A DNA stretch of 25,601 bases from an uncultured Clostridia bacterium (GCA_937892655.1 CALBJC010000081.1:1-25601); one strand, 5' to 3'; shown: positions 1 to 7,742, numbered from the stretch's first letter. The notes: generated by a model not told the origin, from the letters alone. Made by a program: numbers and translations.

Positions 1-812
1 GTTTCTTCTGTGATGATCTTAGGACCTGTGATGTAGTCACCGTATTCAGCAGTATTTGAAATTGAGTATCTCATACCTGCAAAGCCTGACTGATAGATAA
101 GGTCAACGATAAGCTTCATTTCGTGGATACATTCAAAGTAAGCGTTTCTTGGGTCATAGCCTGCTTCTACGAGAGTTTCGTAACCAGCCTGCATAAGAGC
201 GCAAACACCGCCGCAGAGTACTGCCTGTTCACCGAAGAGGTCAGTTTCTGTTTCTGTTCTGAATGTAGTTTCCAAAACGCCTGCTCTTGCGCCACCGATT
301 GCTGCAGCGTAAGCTAAAGCCTTATCCTGAGCCTTGCCTGAAGCATCCTGATGAACAGCAACAAGACATGGAACGCCCTTACCAGCCTGGTATTCACTTC
401 TTACTGTGTGGCCAGGGCCCTTTGGAGCGATCATTGTTACGTCAACGTATGGCGGTGGAACGATCTGACCGAAGTGGATAGCAAAGCCGTGAGCGAACAT
501 AAGCATATTGCCTTCTTCGAGGTTAGGCTCGATATCCTTCTTGTACATTGCAGCCTGCTTTTCATCGTTGATCAAAATCATGATAACGTCAGCGCGCTTT
601 GCAGCTTCAGCAGCTGTGAATACTTCAAAGCCCTGTCTTACTGCCTTATCCCATGACTTTGAGCCTTCGTAAAGACCGATGATAACGTTGCAGCCTGATT
701 CCTTAGCGTTGAGAGCGTGAGCATGGCCCTGTGAGCCATAACCGATTACAGCAATTGTCTTACCCTGTAAAAGCGAAAGATTACAATCCTGTTCATAAAA
801 TATTTTTGCCAT
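1..812 (-). CDS. ilvC: Ketol-acid reductoisomerase, 3' end cut by window edge
   Basis: Second enzyme of valine/isoleucine synthesis: NADPH-dependent isomeroreduction of acetolactate or acetohydroxybutyrate. The visible 270 residues (family about 330) begin MAKIFYEQD after an AGGAGG site. Rossmann motif GYGSQGHAHA is at 24-33, catalytic His in FAHGF at about 108, and metal ligands in DLFGEQ (D191, E195) and in FECIHE (E227, E231), as in class I enzymes. The cofactor loop after beta-2 reads GLYEGSKSW: Tyr stands where many NADPH enzymes have Arg, while both Ser residues remain. It follows ilvN by 29 bases and is the third gene of an ilvBNC operon. The C-terminal roughly 60 residues lie outside the window. 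Confidence 0.97.
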   Translation of the reverse strand, partial: MAKIFYEQDCNLSLLQGKTIAVIGYGSQGHAHALNAKESGCNVIIGLYEGSKSWDKAVRQGFEVFTAAEAAKRADVIMILINDEKQAAMYKKDIEPNLEEGNMLMFAHGFAIHFGQIVPPPYVDVTMIAPKGPGHTVRSEYQAGKGVPCLVAVHQDASGKAQDKALAYAAAIGGARAGVLETTFRTETETDLFGEQAVLCGGVCALMQAGYETLVEAGYDPRNAYFECIHEMKLIVDLIYQSGFAGMRYSISNTAEYGDYITGPKIITEE

Positions 813-841
813 TATATTTTTCCTCCTTGAGTTTGAAAAAT

Positions 842-1339
842 CTATTTATTAACCGAGATACCCTCGGCACCCTTCTGTATTGCGATAGTACCCGTTCTTA
901 CTATTTCGATAATTCCGTAAGGCTTTAAAATCTCCTCTAAACGAGCAAGGTCGCTTGGGGCACTTGAAGCCTCGAGAGTCATGGTAGTAAGGGTAATATC
1001 AATGATTTTTGCATTCATAATCTCTGCAATTGTTGTAATTTCAGAACGCTTGTCAGCGCCCGCTGAAACCTTCACGAGCAAAAGCTCACGAGCAAGCAGC
1101 TCATCGGGAGTAAGCCTTTTGATCTTGATAACATCAATAAGCTTGTTGAGCTGTTTTTCAACCTGCTCTACCATATCCTGCTCAACATCTACAACGATTG
1201 TAATTCTTGATACCTCAGGGTCATCTGTGACACCCACTGCAAGAGAATCAATATTGAATGCTCGTCTTGAGAAAAGACCGGCAATTCTTGAAAGGACACC
1301 TGAGCGGTTTTCTACCAGAACTGAAATTGTATGTTTCAT
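842..1339 (-). CDS. ilvN: Acetolactate synthase small (regulatory) subunit
   Basis: Regulatory subunit that binds the IlvB catalytic subunit and carries valine feedback inhibition. It has 165 residues, the usual length. The N-terminal ACT domain (about 1-75) starts HTISVLVENRSGVLSRIAGLFSRR, here split as HTISVLVENR then SGVLSRIAGL, followed by FNIDSLAVG, the classic IlvN signature. The C-terminal half matches the second IlvN domain, ending with TGTIAIQKG. The start ATG has an AAGGAGG site, and the gene lies 12 bases after ilvB and 29 bases before ilvC, so it is the middle gene of the operon. Recognition is by family motifs; valine sensitivity cannot be read from the sequence. Confidence 0.96.
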   Translation of the reverse strand: MKHTISVLVENRSGVLSRIAGLFSRRAFNIDSLAVGVTDDPEVSRITIVVDVEQDMVEQVEKQLNKLIDVIKIKRLTPDELLARELLLVKVSAGADKRSEITTIAEIMNAKIIDITLTTMTLEASSAPSDLARLEEILKPYGIIEIVRTGTIAIQKGAEGISVNK

Positions 1340-1351
1340 ATAAAAACCTCC

Positions 1352-2971
1352 TTAAAGTGTGCTTTCTCTGTCAGGTACTACTACCTCGACAAGTGAAATG
1401 CCATCCTTGCGGGATAAAAGCTCAAATGCCGCTTGTGCCTTTGACATATCATCAACTCTCATAGCCTCGATGCCATACGCCTGCGCTAGTTTTACAAAGT
1501 CAGGCGAGCCGTCAAGCGCTACGGCTGTGAGTCTGTCACCATAGAGCTTAGTCTGAACTTCTCTTACCATACCAAGATAGTTATTTGTAACAACTACAAT
1601 CTTGATGTTTACGTTATGCTGAATAGCTGTTGCAATCTCCATAAACTGCATCTGAAAAGCACCGTCACCGCAGATAGCGATAACATGCTGGTCAGGAGCA
1701 GCAAGCTTTGCGCCGATCGCCGCAGGAATTGAGTAACCCATTGTACCCATACCGCCTGAGGTTAAAAACTTACCGTCTTTGATCTTATAGCAGGAGGCTG
1801 TCCATATCTGGTTCTGACCAACGTCTGCAACAACGGTTGTATTCCTTGGCATATTATCAGATAAAAGACTTATGAATTCTCTTGGATTTACGCCCTTGTC
1901 AACTGCGCTGTAAACGGGAGGAGTTTTTCTTTTCAAAACCTCGTCTATCCATTCTTTGGTATCAGGCGCTTTCTTGCCCTGCGCTTCTTTGCAAAGCTGC
2001 TGTAAAATAAGCTTTGCGTCACCAACAAGAGGAATATTTACTGCGATATTCTTACCTATTTCGGCAGGGTCGATATCTATATGAACGATAGTTGATGTAT
2101 TCTGTAAAAATGTAGGGGATTTGACTGCTCTGTCACCAACTCTTGCGCCCAGCAATACAAGCAGGTCACAATCGTTCATAGCTGAATTTGCAGCCTTGCA
2201 GCCATGCATACCTATCATACCAAGATACAAAGGGTCATCAGTTGAGAAAACAGACAAGCCCATCATAGTTGTAACAACAGGTATATTCATAAGATGCGCA
2301 AACTCATACGCTTCCTTTGCGGCATTTGCATTTGCAACGCCACCGCCTACACACAGAATAGGTTTTTTAGCCTCGCAGATTGCCTTGATGACACGCTTAA
2401 TCTGCATAGGATGACCCTTTGATGTAGGCTTATATGAACGAAGCTCGATAGCCTCGGGGTAATCAAAATCAATGAGAGTTTCCTGAATATCCTGAGGAAC
2501 GTCAATCAGAACAGGACCAGGTCTGCCAGACGCGGCAATATAAAAAGCCTCTTTGAAAACACGTGGCAATTCCTGCGCATTCTTGACAATGTAGCTGTAC
2601 TTTACAAATGGCTCTGCAGCACCTGTAATGTCAGCCTCCTGAAAAACATCTCGGCCAATCTGCTCACAGTTTACCTGACCTGTTATTGCAACAAGCGGGA
2701 TAGAATCCATATATGCTGTTGCAATAGCGGTTATAAGGTTTGTAGCACCAGGGCCTGATGTTGCGATACATACGCCAGGCTTACCGGTCATTCTCGCATA
2801 ACCTGATGCGCTGTGGCCACCGTTTACCTCATGACGAACAAGTATATGGCTGATATCAGACTTTAAAAGCTCATCATAAAATGGGCAGATAGCAGCGCCC
2901 GGATAGCCAAAGACGACCTTGACACCCTCTTTTTCAAGACACTTTACCATAGCTGTTGCCGCTTTTATCAT
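1352..2971 (-). CDS. ilvB: Acetolactate synthase large (catalytic) subunit
   Basis: Thiamine-diphosphate enzyme condensing two pyruvates, or pyruvate with 2-oxobutyrate; first committed step of branched-chain amino acid synthesis. It has 539 residues, slightly short for the family (about 550-600). The N-terminal ThDP-binding domain carries FGYPGAAICPFYDEL and the catalytic Glu48 in RHEVNGGHSASGYAR. The central domain includes the LVGDAK region, and the C-terminal ThDP/Mg motif starts CGDGAFQMQ and ends about 30 residues later with TNN. The residue after the catalytic Glu is Val rather than the common Gln. Start ATG has an AGAGGTGA site 7 bases upstream. It is first in the operon, with a promoter at 3020-3048 and a short leader. 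Confidence 0.96.
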   Translation of the reverse strand: MIKAATAMVKCLEKEGVKVVFGYPGAAICPFYDELLKSDISHILVRHEVNGGHSASGYARMTGKPGVCIATSGPGATNLITAIATAYMDSIPLVAITGQVNCEQIGRDVFQEADITGAAEPFVKYSYIVKNAQELPRVFKEAFYIAASGRPGPVLIDVPQDIQETLIDFDYPEAIELRSYKPTSKGHPMQIKRVIKAICEAKKPILCVGGGVANANAAKEAYEFAHLMNIPVVTTMMGLSVFSTDDPLYLGMIGMHGCKAANSAMNDCDLLVLLGARVGDRAVKSPTFLQNTSTIVHIDIDPAEIGKNIAVNIPLVGDAKLILQQLCKEAQGKKAPDTKEWIDEVLKRKTPPVYSAVDKGVNPREFISLLSDNMPRNTTVVADVGQNQIWTASCYKIKDGKFLTSGGMGTMGYSIPAAIGAKLAAPDQHVIAICGDGAFQMQFMEIATAIQHNVNIKIVVVTNNYLGMVREVQTKLYGDRLTAVALDGSPDFVKLAQAYGIEAMRVDDMSKAQAAFELLSRKDGISLVEVVVPDRESTL

Positions 2972-3019
2972 CTGAAATCACCTCTTTGAAACTTTCAAAT
3001 TTATTATATAACCTTTCTT

Positions 3020-3048
3020 ATTGTAGCACTTTTAACCAATAAAGTCAA
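3020..3048 (-). promoter_or_regulatory. Sigma-A type promoter of ilvBNC with inverted repeat
   Basis: On the minus strand TTGACT and TACAAT are separated by 17 bases, which predicts a leader of only about 40 bases before ilvB. That leaves no room for a T-box or a leader-peptide attenuator. A perfect 8-base inverted repeat (GCACTTTT at 3026-3033, AAAAGTGC at 3053-3060) brackets the -35 box and could be an operator; that role is inference. Confidence 0.75.
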
Positions 3049-3072
3049 CAACAAAAGTGCGTAAAATAGCAC

Positions 3073-3112
3073 AAAAAAGCGATTACGACATCACTTTTCG
3101 TAATCGCTTTTT
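3073..3112 (-). terminator. Terminator of the queG-like gene, overlapping its stop codon
   Basis: Inverted repeat AAAAAGCGATTACG / CGTAATCGCTTTTT with an 11-base loop, followed on the minus strand by a T run. The ascending arm encodes the last codons of the upstream gene and the stop codon lies in the loop. The stem is A/T-flanked on both sides, so it could work in both directions. It separates the queG-like gene from the ilv promoter 25 bases further on. Confidence 0.85.
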
Positions 3113-3939
3113 ACAATATCTATATTTCTTAAAATCGGTTTATCGCCCCTGAATGAAAATGCGCTGTTTTTTATTCTTATCGGCACTTGTTCTTTTGTTA
3201 TGAAAAAGTCTTCTTCACTTGCTGCAAAATCCTTGTACGGAGCAGTTTTTCTATTCTTATTAATATTATTCATAGGGCAGACAAGCTGACATACATCACA
3301 GCCCCATACTATGCCGCTGTTTTTGATGAGTACTTTTTCTTCGTCTGTGAGGTCACCTTTTTTCTGGGTTATCTGAGAAAGACATTCGCCCTTGCCATCA
3401 AGTTTTTTTGTAGGGCAGGCTTTTTTGCACTCGCCACAATGTATACACTCTTTTTGTTCAGATATGGTATATTCAAAAGGCATATCCGTTACAATCTCAC
3501 CAATGAAAACAAATGAGCCGTATTCATCTGAAATCAAAAGACCGTTATCACCCTTTACTCCAAGCCCTGCACGCACGGCGGTTATTACCTCTGGAATAGG
3601 CGAATTATCGGTAAACGCTGTAAAGCTGTACCCCGTTTTCTGCGATAAGCTATCACAGATATCCTTCAAAACGGGGATAATCACATTATGGTAATCTGGC
3701 AGCCCTGCATACAGCGATAGATTTTGCTTTTTAGGGATAAAGTTGAAATATGGGAAAAGGCATACTATGATGCTTTTAGGGTTTTCTACCCTTTCATACA
3801 TTCTTTTTAAATTTGCGCATTGCAAAAGAGGGCGCATATTACATACGCCCTCAAAATCTGTTATACCATAGCTTTTTATATCTCTTTTGAAAAGCTCGTT
3901 TTCCAAACACACGCGATTATTATGCAAGTCCGCAATCAT
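3091..3939 (-). CDS. QueG-like double [4Fe-4S] protein (short epoxyqueuosine reductase homologue)
   Basis: Resembles QueG, the cobalamin and iron-sulfur enzyme that reduces epoxyqueuosine to queuosine in tRNA. The two cluster motifs are CIHCGECKKACP and CDVCQLVCP. The preceding DUF1730-type region has TDNSPIPE, holding the Asp that aligns with the QueG catalytic Asp, and AGLGVKGDNGLLI followed by GSFVFIGEI. At 282 residues it is about 100 shorter than QueG and lacks the C-terminal HEAT-like domain. An upstream in-frame ATG at 3960 exists, but the ATG at 3939 has a GGAAGGA site 5 bases away, so I chose it; it then overlaps the stop of the small gene at 3920-4090 by 20 bases, suggesting translational coupling. 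No other queuosine gene is nearby, so the exact substrate is uncertain. Confidence 0.85.
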   Translation of the reverse strand: MIADLHNNRVCLENELFKRDIKSYGITDFEGVCNMRPLLQCANLKRMYERVENPKSIIVCLFPYFNFIPKKQNLSLYAGLPDYHNVIIPVLKDICDSLSQKTGYSFTAFTDNSPIPEVITAVRAGLGVKGDNGLLISDEYGSFVFIGEIVTDMPFEYTISEQKECIHCGECKKACPTKKLDGKGECLSQITQKKGDLTDEEKVLIKNSGIVWGCDVCQLVCPMNNINKNRKTAPYKDFAASEEDFFITKEQVPIRIKNSAFSFRGDKPILRNIDIVKSDYEK

Positions 3940-4090
3940 CGTAATCCTTCCACTTTTCATAATAAGCCTTGTTGCTCATCATTCTGAATGCAATATAACC
4001 TGCAGATACAACAAGCACTGCAAGCGCTACTACTGTTGTAAGCCATGCTTTTTTATAGCTCTTTTCAAGCTCCATGATTTCATTATCCAT
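3920..4090 (-). CDS. Small single-pass membrane protein of unknown function
   Basis: A 56-residue reading frame: MDNEIMELEKSYKKAW, then a hydrophobic segment TTVVALAVLVVSAGYIAF at about 18-35, then a short charged tail ending DYDDCGLA. AAAGGCGG lies 7 bases before the ATG, and a near-consensus promoter (4129-4157) sits directly upstream, so it is very likely expressed. Positively charged residues (KSYKK) precede the helix, which suggests N-in, C-out topology. Its last 20 bases overlap the start of the QueG-like gene and contain that gene's ribosome site, making it the leader gene of a two-gene operon. I do not recognise a family. Confidence 0.7.
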   Translation of the reverse strand: MDNEIMELEKSYKKAWLTTVVALAVLVVSAGYIAFRMMSNKAYYEKWKDYDDCGLA

Positions 4091-4128
4091 AGTTTACCGC
4101 CTTTCTTTTTTTGCACCTTATACTATAT

Positions 4129-4157
4129 ATTATACCCCGTTTTTGCGATTTTGTAAA
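4129..4157 (-). promoter_or_regulatory. Promoter of the small membrane protein / queG-like operon
   Basis: On the minus strand TTTACA (4152-4157) and TATAAT (4129-4134) are 17 bases apart. It is back to back with the araC promoter, their -35 boxes 27 bases apart. Between them is a perfect 12-base palindrome, ATATTATAATAT, at 4160-4171. Confidence 0.8.
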
Positions 4158-4184
4158 GCATATTATAATATTAACCTTTATTTG

Positions 4185-4213
4185 TTGACAATACAGCGTA
4201 TTTTCGCTATAAT
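4185..4213 (+). promoter_or_regulatory. Consensus promoter of araC-type regulator
   Basis: TTGACA (4185-4190) and TATAAT (4208-4213) with a 17-base spacer: a full match to the housekeeping consensus. Transcription should begin near 4220, which argues that translation starts at ATG 4266 rather than at the TTG at 4245. Confidence 0.88.
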
Positions 4214-4265
4214 CAAATTATAAAGTTATTTATTTGAATATATTTTGCAAAGGTTTGTGAGATTT

Positions 4266-5093
4266 ATGTGGTTTTATGATGAATTATATACAGATTCACA
4301 TCTCGAACTGCCGCTTTGCGTTGCAAACTGCGGTATAAACGAGCATCAGTATCATATTGTAAGAAGAGATGGCTTTGAGCATCATCAGATACTTTTTGCA
4401 ACAAAAGGTAAGGGTGTACTCAAAATAGGCGGTCAGACCTACGAGATGAAGCCTAATCAGGCATTTTTCTTGCCTAAGGGCGTTTCACACGAATATTATA
4501 CTGAGGGCAAGGTATGGGATACCCACTGGGTTTCAATAGCAGGGCGCTGCGCTGATGATATTTTAAAAGGACTGGGGCTTTCAGGCTTTGCTATCTTTGA
4601 TTTTGAGGACTGCTCAACTCTTGAAAACTACATCGTAAAAATGCATAATGTTATTAATCAGGACAGGGTTTACGGCGCATTCCGTGCCGCAGGTATTCTG
4701 TATGAGTTTCTCATTGAATTTTACAGAAATATTCAGAACATCAAGACAGAAGCAGAACTGCCTGCGCCTCTGATAAGCGTTATCCGCTATATAGAAATCT
4801 GCTATAAGGAGCCTATCACCCTTGACAGATTATCAGATATCGCAAATCTCACCCCGCAGCACCTTTGCAGGCTTTTCAAAAAGCATTTCAATTTAAGACC
4901 TACGGAATATATAATGCAGGTAAGAATAAGCAAGGCAAAGCGCCTTTTACTCTCAAGCTCATGGGAGATAAACGAAATAGCGCTTGAATGCGGTTTTAAT
5001 AACTCAAACTATTTCAGCATCTCATTCAAAAAGCAGGAGGGCTGCACCCCGAGCCAGTTTAGAAATTCATCAACACCGATACTATCTACATAA
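4266..5093 (+). CDS. AraC-family transcriptional regulator
   Basis: DNA-binding regulator, 275 residues. The N-terminal cupin-like sensing domain (about 30-100) contains HHQILFATKGKG and AFFLPKGVSHEYY, the pattern of AraC-type sugar-binding domains. The C-terminal AraC domain (about 180-270) has both helix-turn-helix units: LDRLSDIANLTPQHLCRLFK, and INEIALECGFNNSNYFS followed by FKKQEGCTPSQFR. An in-frame TTG at 4245 would add 7 residues but has no ribosome site; ATG 4266 has AAAGG about 12 bases upstream, so it is preferred but not certain. It is divergent from the small membrane/QueG-like pair, the usual position for a local regulator. No sugar-utilisation gene is adjacent, so the inducer is unknown. 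Confidence 0.93.
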   Translation: MWFYDELYTDSHLELPLCVANCGINEHQYHIVRRDGFEHHQILFATKGKGVLKIGGQTYEMKPNQAFFLPKGVSHEYYTEGKVWDTHWVSIAGRCADDILKGLGLSGFAIFDFEDCSTLENYIVKMHNVINQDRVYGAFRAAGILYEFLIEFYRNIQNIKTEAELPAPLISVIRYIEICYKEPITLDRLSDIANLTPQHLCRLFKKHFNLRPTEYIMQVRISKAKRLLLSSSWEINEIALECGFNNSNYFSISFKKQEGCTPSQFRNSSTPILST

Positions 5094-5094
5094 T

Positions 5095-5130
5095 AAAAAG
5101 CTCCGCATTTTCTGCGGAGCTTTAATTTTT
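5095..5130. terminator. Bidirectional terminator between araC and membrane protein gene
   Basis: AAAGCTCCGCA / TGCGGAGCTTT (5097-5107, 5113-5123) form an 11-base stem with a 5-base loop. A T-rich run follows on the plus strand, and an A run (T run on the minus strand) precedes it. It lies between two convergent genes and can end both transcripts. Confidence 0.88.
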
Positions 5131-5596
5131 AGTTCTTTCTCAATTTCTGGTTTGCAAAGTATGTCATAAGATAGAAGAGCTTTAAGCATACTGCAAAGGC
5201 TATATCGCAAAGGATAATGATTATACCCATTACAACGCCGCCTACTAAAACCTTTTCTGCAAGACCGAGCGTTACCACAAAACCTATAAGCGCCAAAACC
5301 GGATTTACAAAGCTGTATGCCTTCATAACAGGGAGCTTTGCAAGAATCAGAATACCCATAACGAGCTGAGAAGCCGCTGTAATAATACAAGCAGGGCTCA
5401 TCTGCGCCATAGCAACAAGAGCTAAAACTGCAAGGAGTATCATACCGCCTGCGCATGGGAACATTATAAGCTTACCCATTTTAACCTTACGCTCAGTTTC
5501 TCTGCGGCGGGCTCTTAAAACCTCTTCATCAATTTCAATTGGCTTTTCTACAACTTTTTTTGTACCATATATGGTCTTTTCAACCTGTTCTGACAT
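5129..5596 (-). CDS. Four-helix membrane protein, unknown function
   Basis: A 155-residue protein with a charged cytoplasmic-looking N-terminus (about 1-41, containing RARRRETERKVK) and four hydrophobic segments at about 42-64, 67-86, 94-113 and 115-145, ending in a basic tail NQKLRKN. There is no enzymatic motif and I do not recognise the family. The ATG has a strong GGAGGGG site, and a promoter with 17-base spacing lies at 5629-5657, so it is a single-gene unit ending at the terminator shared with araC. The basic N-terminus before helix 1 suggests both termini are inside. An alternative long frame on the same strand (5082-5456) is out of phase and lacks a ribosome site. Confidence 0.8.
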   Translation of the reverse strand: MSEQVEKTIYGTKKVVEKPIEIDEEVLRARRRETERKVKMGKLIMFPCAGGMILLAVLALVAMAQMSPACIITAASQLVMGILILAKLPVMKAYSFVNPVLALIGFVVTLGLAEKVLVGGVVMGIIIILCDIAFAVCLKLFYLMTYFANQKLRKN

Positions 5597-5628
5597 CTGC
5601 TTCCCCTCCGTTTGTAATCGTTATTTTT

Positions 5629-5657
5629 ATTTTAAACTTTGATTAACAATTTGTCAA
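5629..5657 (-). promoter_or_regulatory. Promoter of the four-helix membrane protein gene
   Basis: Minus-strand TTGACA (5652-5657) and TAAAAT (5629-5634) with a 17-base spacer, about 30 bases before the ATG at 5596. Confidence 0.75.
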
Positions 5658-5720
5658 GCAACGAATTAAATTTTGGCAATTTCTATAAAGTAACATTTTC
5701 ATTTTAAACATTATATCTAA

Positions 5721-5751
5721 AAGAAAAAGGGCAGAAAACATCTGCCCTTTT
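5721..5751 (-). terminator. Terminator of groESL
   Basis: AAAAGGGCAGA / TCTGCCCTTTT (5725-5735, 5741-5751) with a 5-base loop, followed on the minus strand by a T-rich run. It lies 25 bases after the groEL stop. Confidence 0.85.
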
Positions 5752-5776
5752 GATATTTGAATATCTTTTTGCGATA

Positions 5777-7408
5777 TTAATACATACCGCCCATGCCCTG
5801 ACCAGCCATAGCGTCAAGAGCAGGCTTATCTTCCTTCTTGTCAGCAACGAGTGATTCTGTTGTCAGAACCATTGCTGCAACTGAAGCTGCGTTCTGTAAT
5901 GCGCATCTTGTAACCTTAGTAGGATCAACGATACCAGCTGCAATCATATCGCCATACTGTTCGTTGTAAGCATCAAAGCCGTAGCCTACCTTGCGTGAAC
6001 GCTTGATCTTATCGATGATTACTGAGCCTTCAAGACCTGCATTGAGAGCAATCTGTCTTACTGGTTCTTCAAGCGCCTTGAGAACGATCTTGGCACCTGT
6101 CTTTTCATCAGCATCGAGTGTAGGAATGAGCTTTTCAACAGCAGGGATAGCATTGATGAACGCTGTACCGCCGCCGGCTACGATACCTTCTTCAACAGCT
6201 GCCTTTGTAGCTGCCAAAGCATCTTCGATTCTGAGCTTCTTTTCCTTCATTTCAACCTCTGTAGCTGCACCAACCTTGATAACAGCAACGCCGCCTGAAA
6301 GCTTTGCAAGTCTTTCCTGGAGCTTTTCTCTGTCGAAATCTGAAGTTGTTGTTTCGATATTAGCCTTGATCTGAGCGCAACGAGCCCTGATTTCATCAGT
6401 ATTGCCTGCACCGTCAACGATTATTGTATTTTCCTTCTGAACAACAACCTGTCTTGCACGGCCGAGCTGTGAAATATCAGTTTCCTTAAGGTCAAGACCG
6501 AGCTCTTCTGAAATAACCTCACCGCCTGTTAAGATAGCGATATCTCTGAGCATATCCTTTCTTCTGTCACCAAAGCCAGGAGCCTTGACAGCAACACAAG
6601 TAAATGTGCCTCTGAGCTTATTGACAATAAGAGTTGAGAGCGCTTCGCCTTCAACATCTTCAGCGATGATAACAAGCTTCTTGCCAGCCTGAACGATCTG
6701 CTCGAGCAGTGGGAGAATTTCCTGAATGTTTGAAATCTTCTTATCTGTGATCAAAATGAAAGCATCATCAATAACAGCTTCCATCTTTTCTGTATCTGTT
6801 ACCATGTAAGGTGTGATATAGCCACGGTCAAACTGCATACCGTCAACAACATCTGAATATGTTTCAGCTGTCTTTGATTCGTCAATTGTGATAACGCCGT
6901 CAGCAGAAACCTTTTCCATAGCGTCAGCAATGAGCTTACCGACCTTTTCATCAGCAGCTGAGTTTGAAGCAACTGATGCGATATCATCATAGCCTGCAAC
7001 CTTTGTTGAGTTTGCAACGATAGCTGTAGTTGCTGCATCAACAGCCTTCTGCATACCCTTTCTTACGATCATAGGGTTAGCGCCTGCAGCGATATTCTTC
7101 ATACCTTCTCTTACGAGTGCCTGAGCCAGGAGAGTAGCTGTTGTTGTACCGTCACCTGCAGCATCGTTTGTCTTTGTTGCAACTTCCTTTACAAGCTGAG
7201 CGCCCATATTTTCAAAAGCATTGTCAAGCTCGATCTCCTTAGCGATTGTTACACCATCATTTGTGATGAGCGGTGCACCGAACTTCTTATCCAATACAAC
7301 GTTTCTGCCCTTAGGGCCTAAAGTAATCTTTACTGTATCTGCAAGTGTATCGATACCGCACTGCAGAGCTTTTCTGGCTTCTTCACCAAAAATAATTTCC
7401 TTTGCCAT
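5777..7408 (-). CDS. groEL: 60-kDa chaperonin GroEL
   Basis: ATP-driven ring chaperonin that folds proteins together with GroES. It has 543 residues, the usual length. The N-terminus MAKEIIFGEEARKAL leads into ITLGPKGRNVVLDKKFG; the ATP-site motif GDGTTTATLLAQ contains the catalytic Asp and is intact. The apical domain carries GDRRKDMLRDIAILTGG, and the C-terminus ends in a Gly-Met tail, GQGMGGMY. It lies 20 bases after groES with an AGGAGG site, and the pair is terminated at 5721-5751. HrcA/CIRCE control is expected from the operator upstream of groES. Confidence 0.98.
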   Translation of the reverse strand: MAKEIIFGEEARKALQCGIDTLADTVKITLGPKGRNVVLDKKFGAPLITNDGVTIAKEIELDNAFENMGAQLVKEVATKTNDAAGDGTTTATLLAQALVREGMKNIAAGANPMIVRKGMQKAVDAATTAIVANSTKVAGYDDIASVASNSAADEKVGKLIADAMEKVSADGVITIDESKTAETYSDVVDGMQFDRGYITPYMVTDTEKMEAVIDDAFILITDKKISNIQEILPLLEQIVQAGKKLVIIAEDVEGEALSTLIVNKLRGTFTCVAVKAPGFGDRRKDMLRDIAILTGGEVISEELGLDLKETDISQLGRARQVVVQKENTIIVDGAGNTDEIRARCAQIKANIETTTSDFDREKLQERLAKLSGGVAVIKVGAATEVEMKEKKLRIEDALAATKAAVEEGIVAGGGTAFINAIPAVEKLIPTLDADEKTGAKIVLKALEEPVRQIALNAGLEGSVIIDKIKRSRKVGYGFDAYNEQYGDMIAAGIVDPTKVTRCALQNAASVAAMVLTTESLVADKKEDKPALDAMAGQGMGGMY

Positions 7409-7428
7409 AATCGTGTCCTCCTGATAAA

Positions 7429-7701
7429 TTATTCTACAACTGCCAAAATGTCTTCCATTTTAACGATGATGTAATCTGTGCCGTCGAGCTTAACCTCTGT
7501 ACCGCAGTACTTTGAGATTAAAACCTTATCGTCAACCTTAACGCCCATTGTTACATCTGATTTGCCAGGGCCTACTGCAACTACCTGAGCTACCTGTGGC
7601 TTTTCCTTTGCACTGCCTGCTAAGATGATGCCGCTCTTTGTTGTTTCTTCAGCTTCAACCATCTTAATAACTACTCTGTCCATCAATGGCTTGATATTCA
7701 T
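7429..7701 (-). CDS. groES: 10-kDa co-chaperonin GroES
   Basis: Heptameric lid of the GroEL chamber. It has 90 residues with the N-terminal signature IKPLMDRVVIKMVEAEETTKSGIILAG, here split as IKPLMDRVVIK and TKSGIILAG, where the second part is the mobile loop that contacts GroEL. The end DYIIVKMEDILAVVE is typical. The ATG follows AAGGAGG. It is first gene of the groESL operon, with the CIRCE operator in its leader. Confidence 0.98.
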   Translation of the reverse strand: MNIKPLMDRVVIKMVEAEETTKSGIILAGSAKEKPQVAQVVAVGPGKSDVTMGVKVDDKVLISKYCGTEVKLDGTDYIIVKMEDILAVVE

Positions 7702-7742
7702 AATTTTGTCCTCCTTATATTAAATGTATTATTTGTCGAATT

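Noticed and set aside
981..1343. Plus-strand 120-residue frame opposite ilvN
   Set aside because: It mirrors ilvN codons, has low-complexity Ser/Ile content and no ribosome site; the same holds for long frames opposite ilvB, groEL, accC and acpP.
2972..3072. T-box riboswitch before ilvB
   Set aside because: The promoter lies within 80 bases of the start codon and the leader has no specifier stem or T-box sequence.
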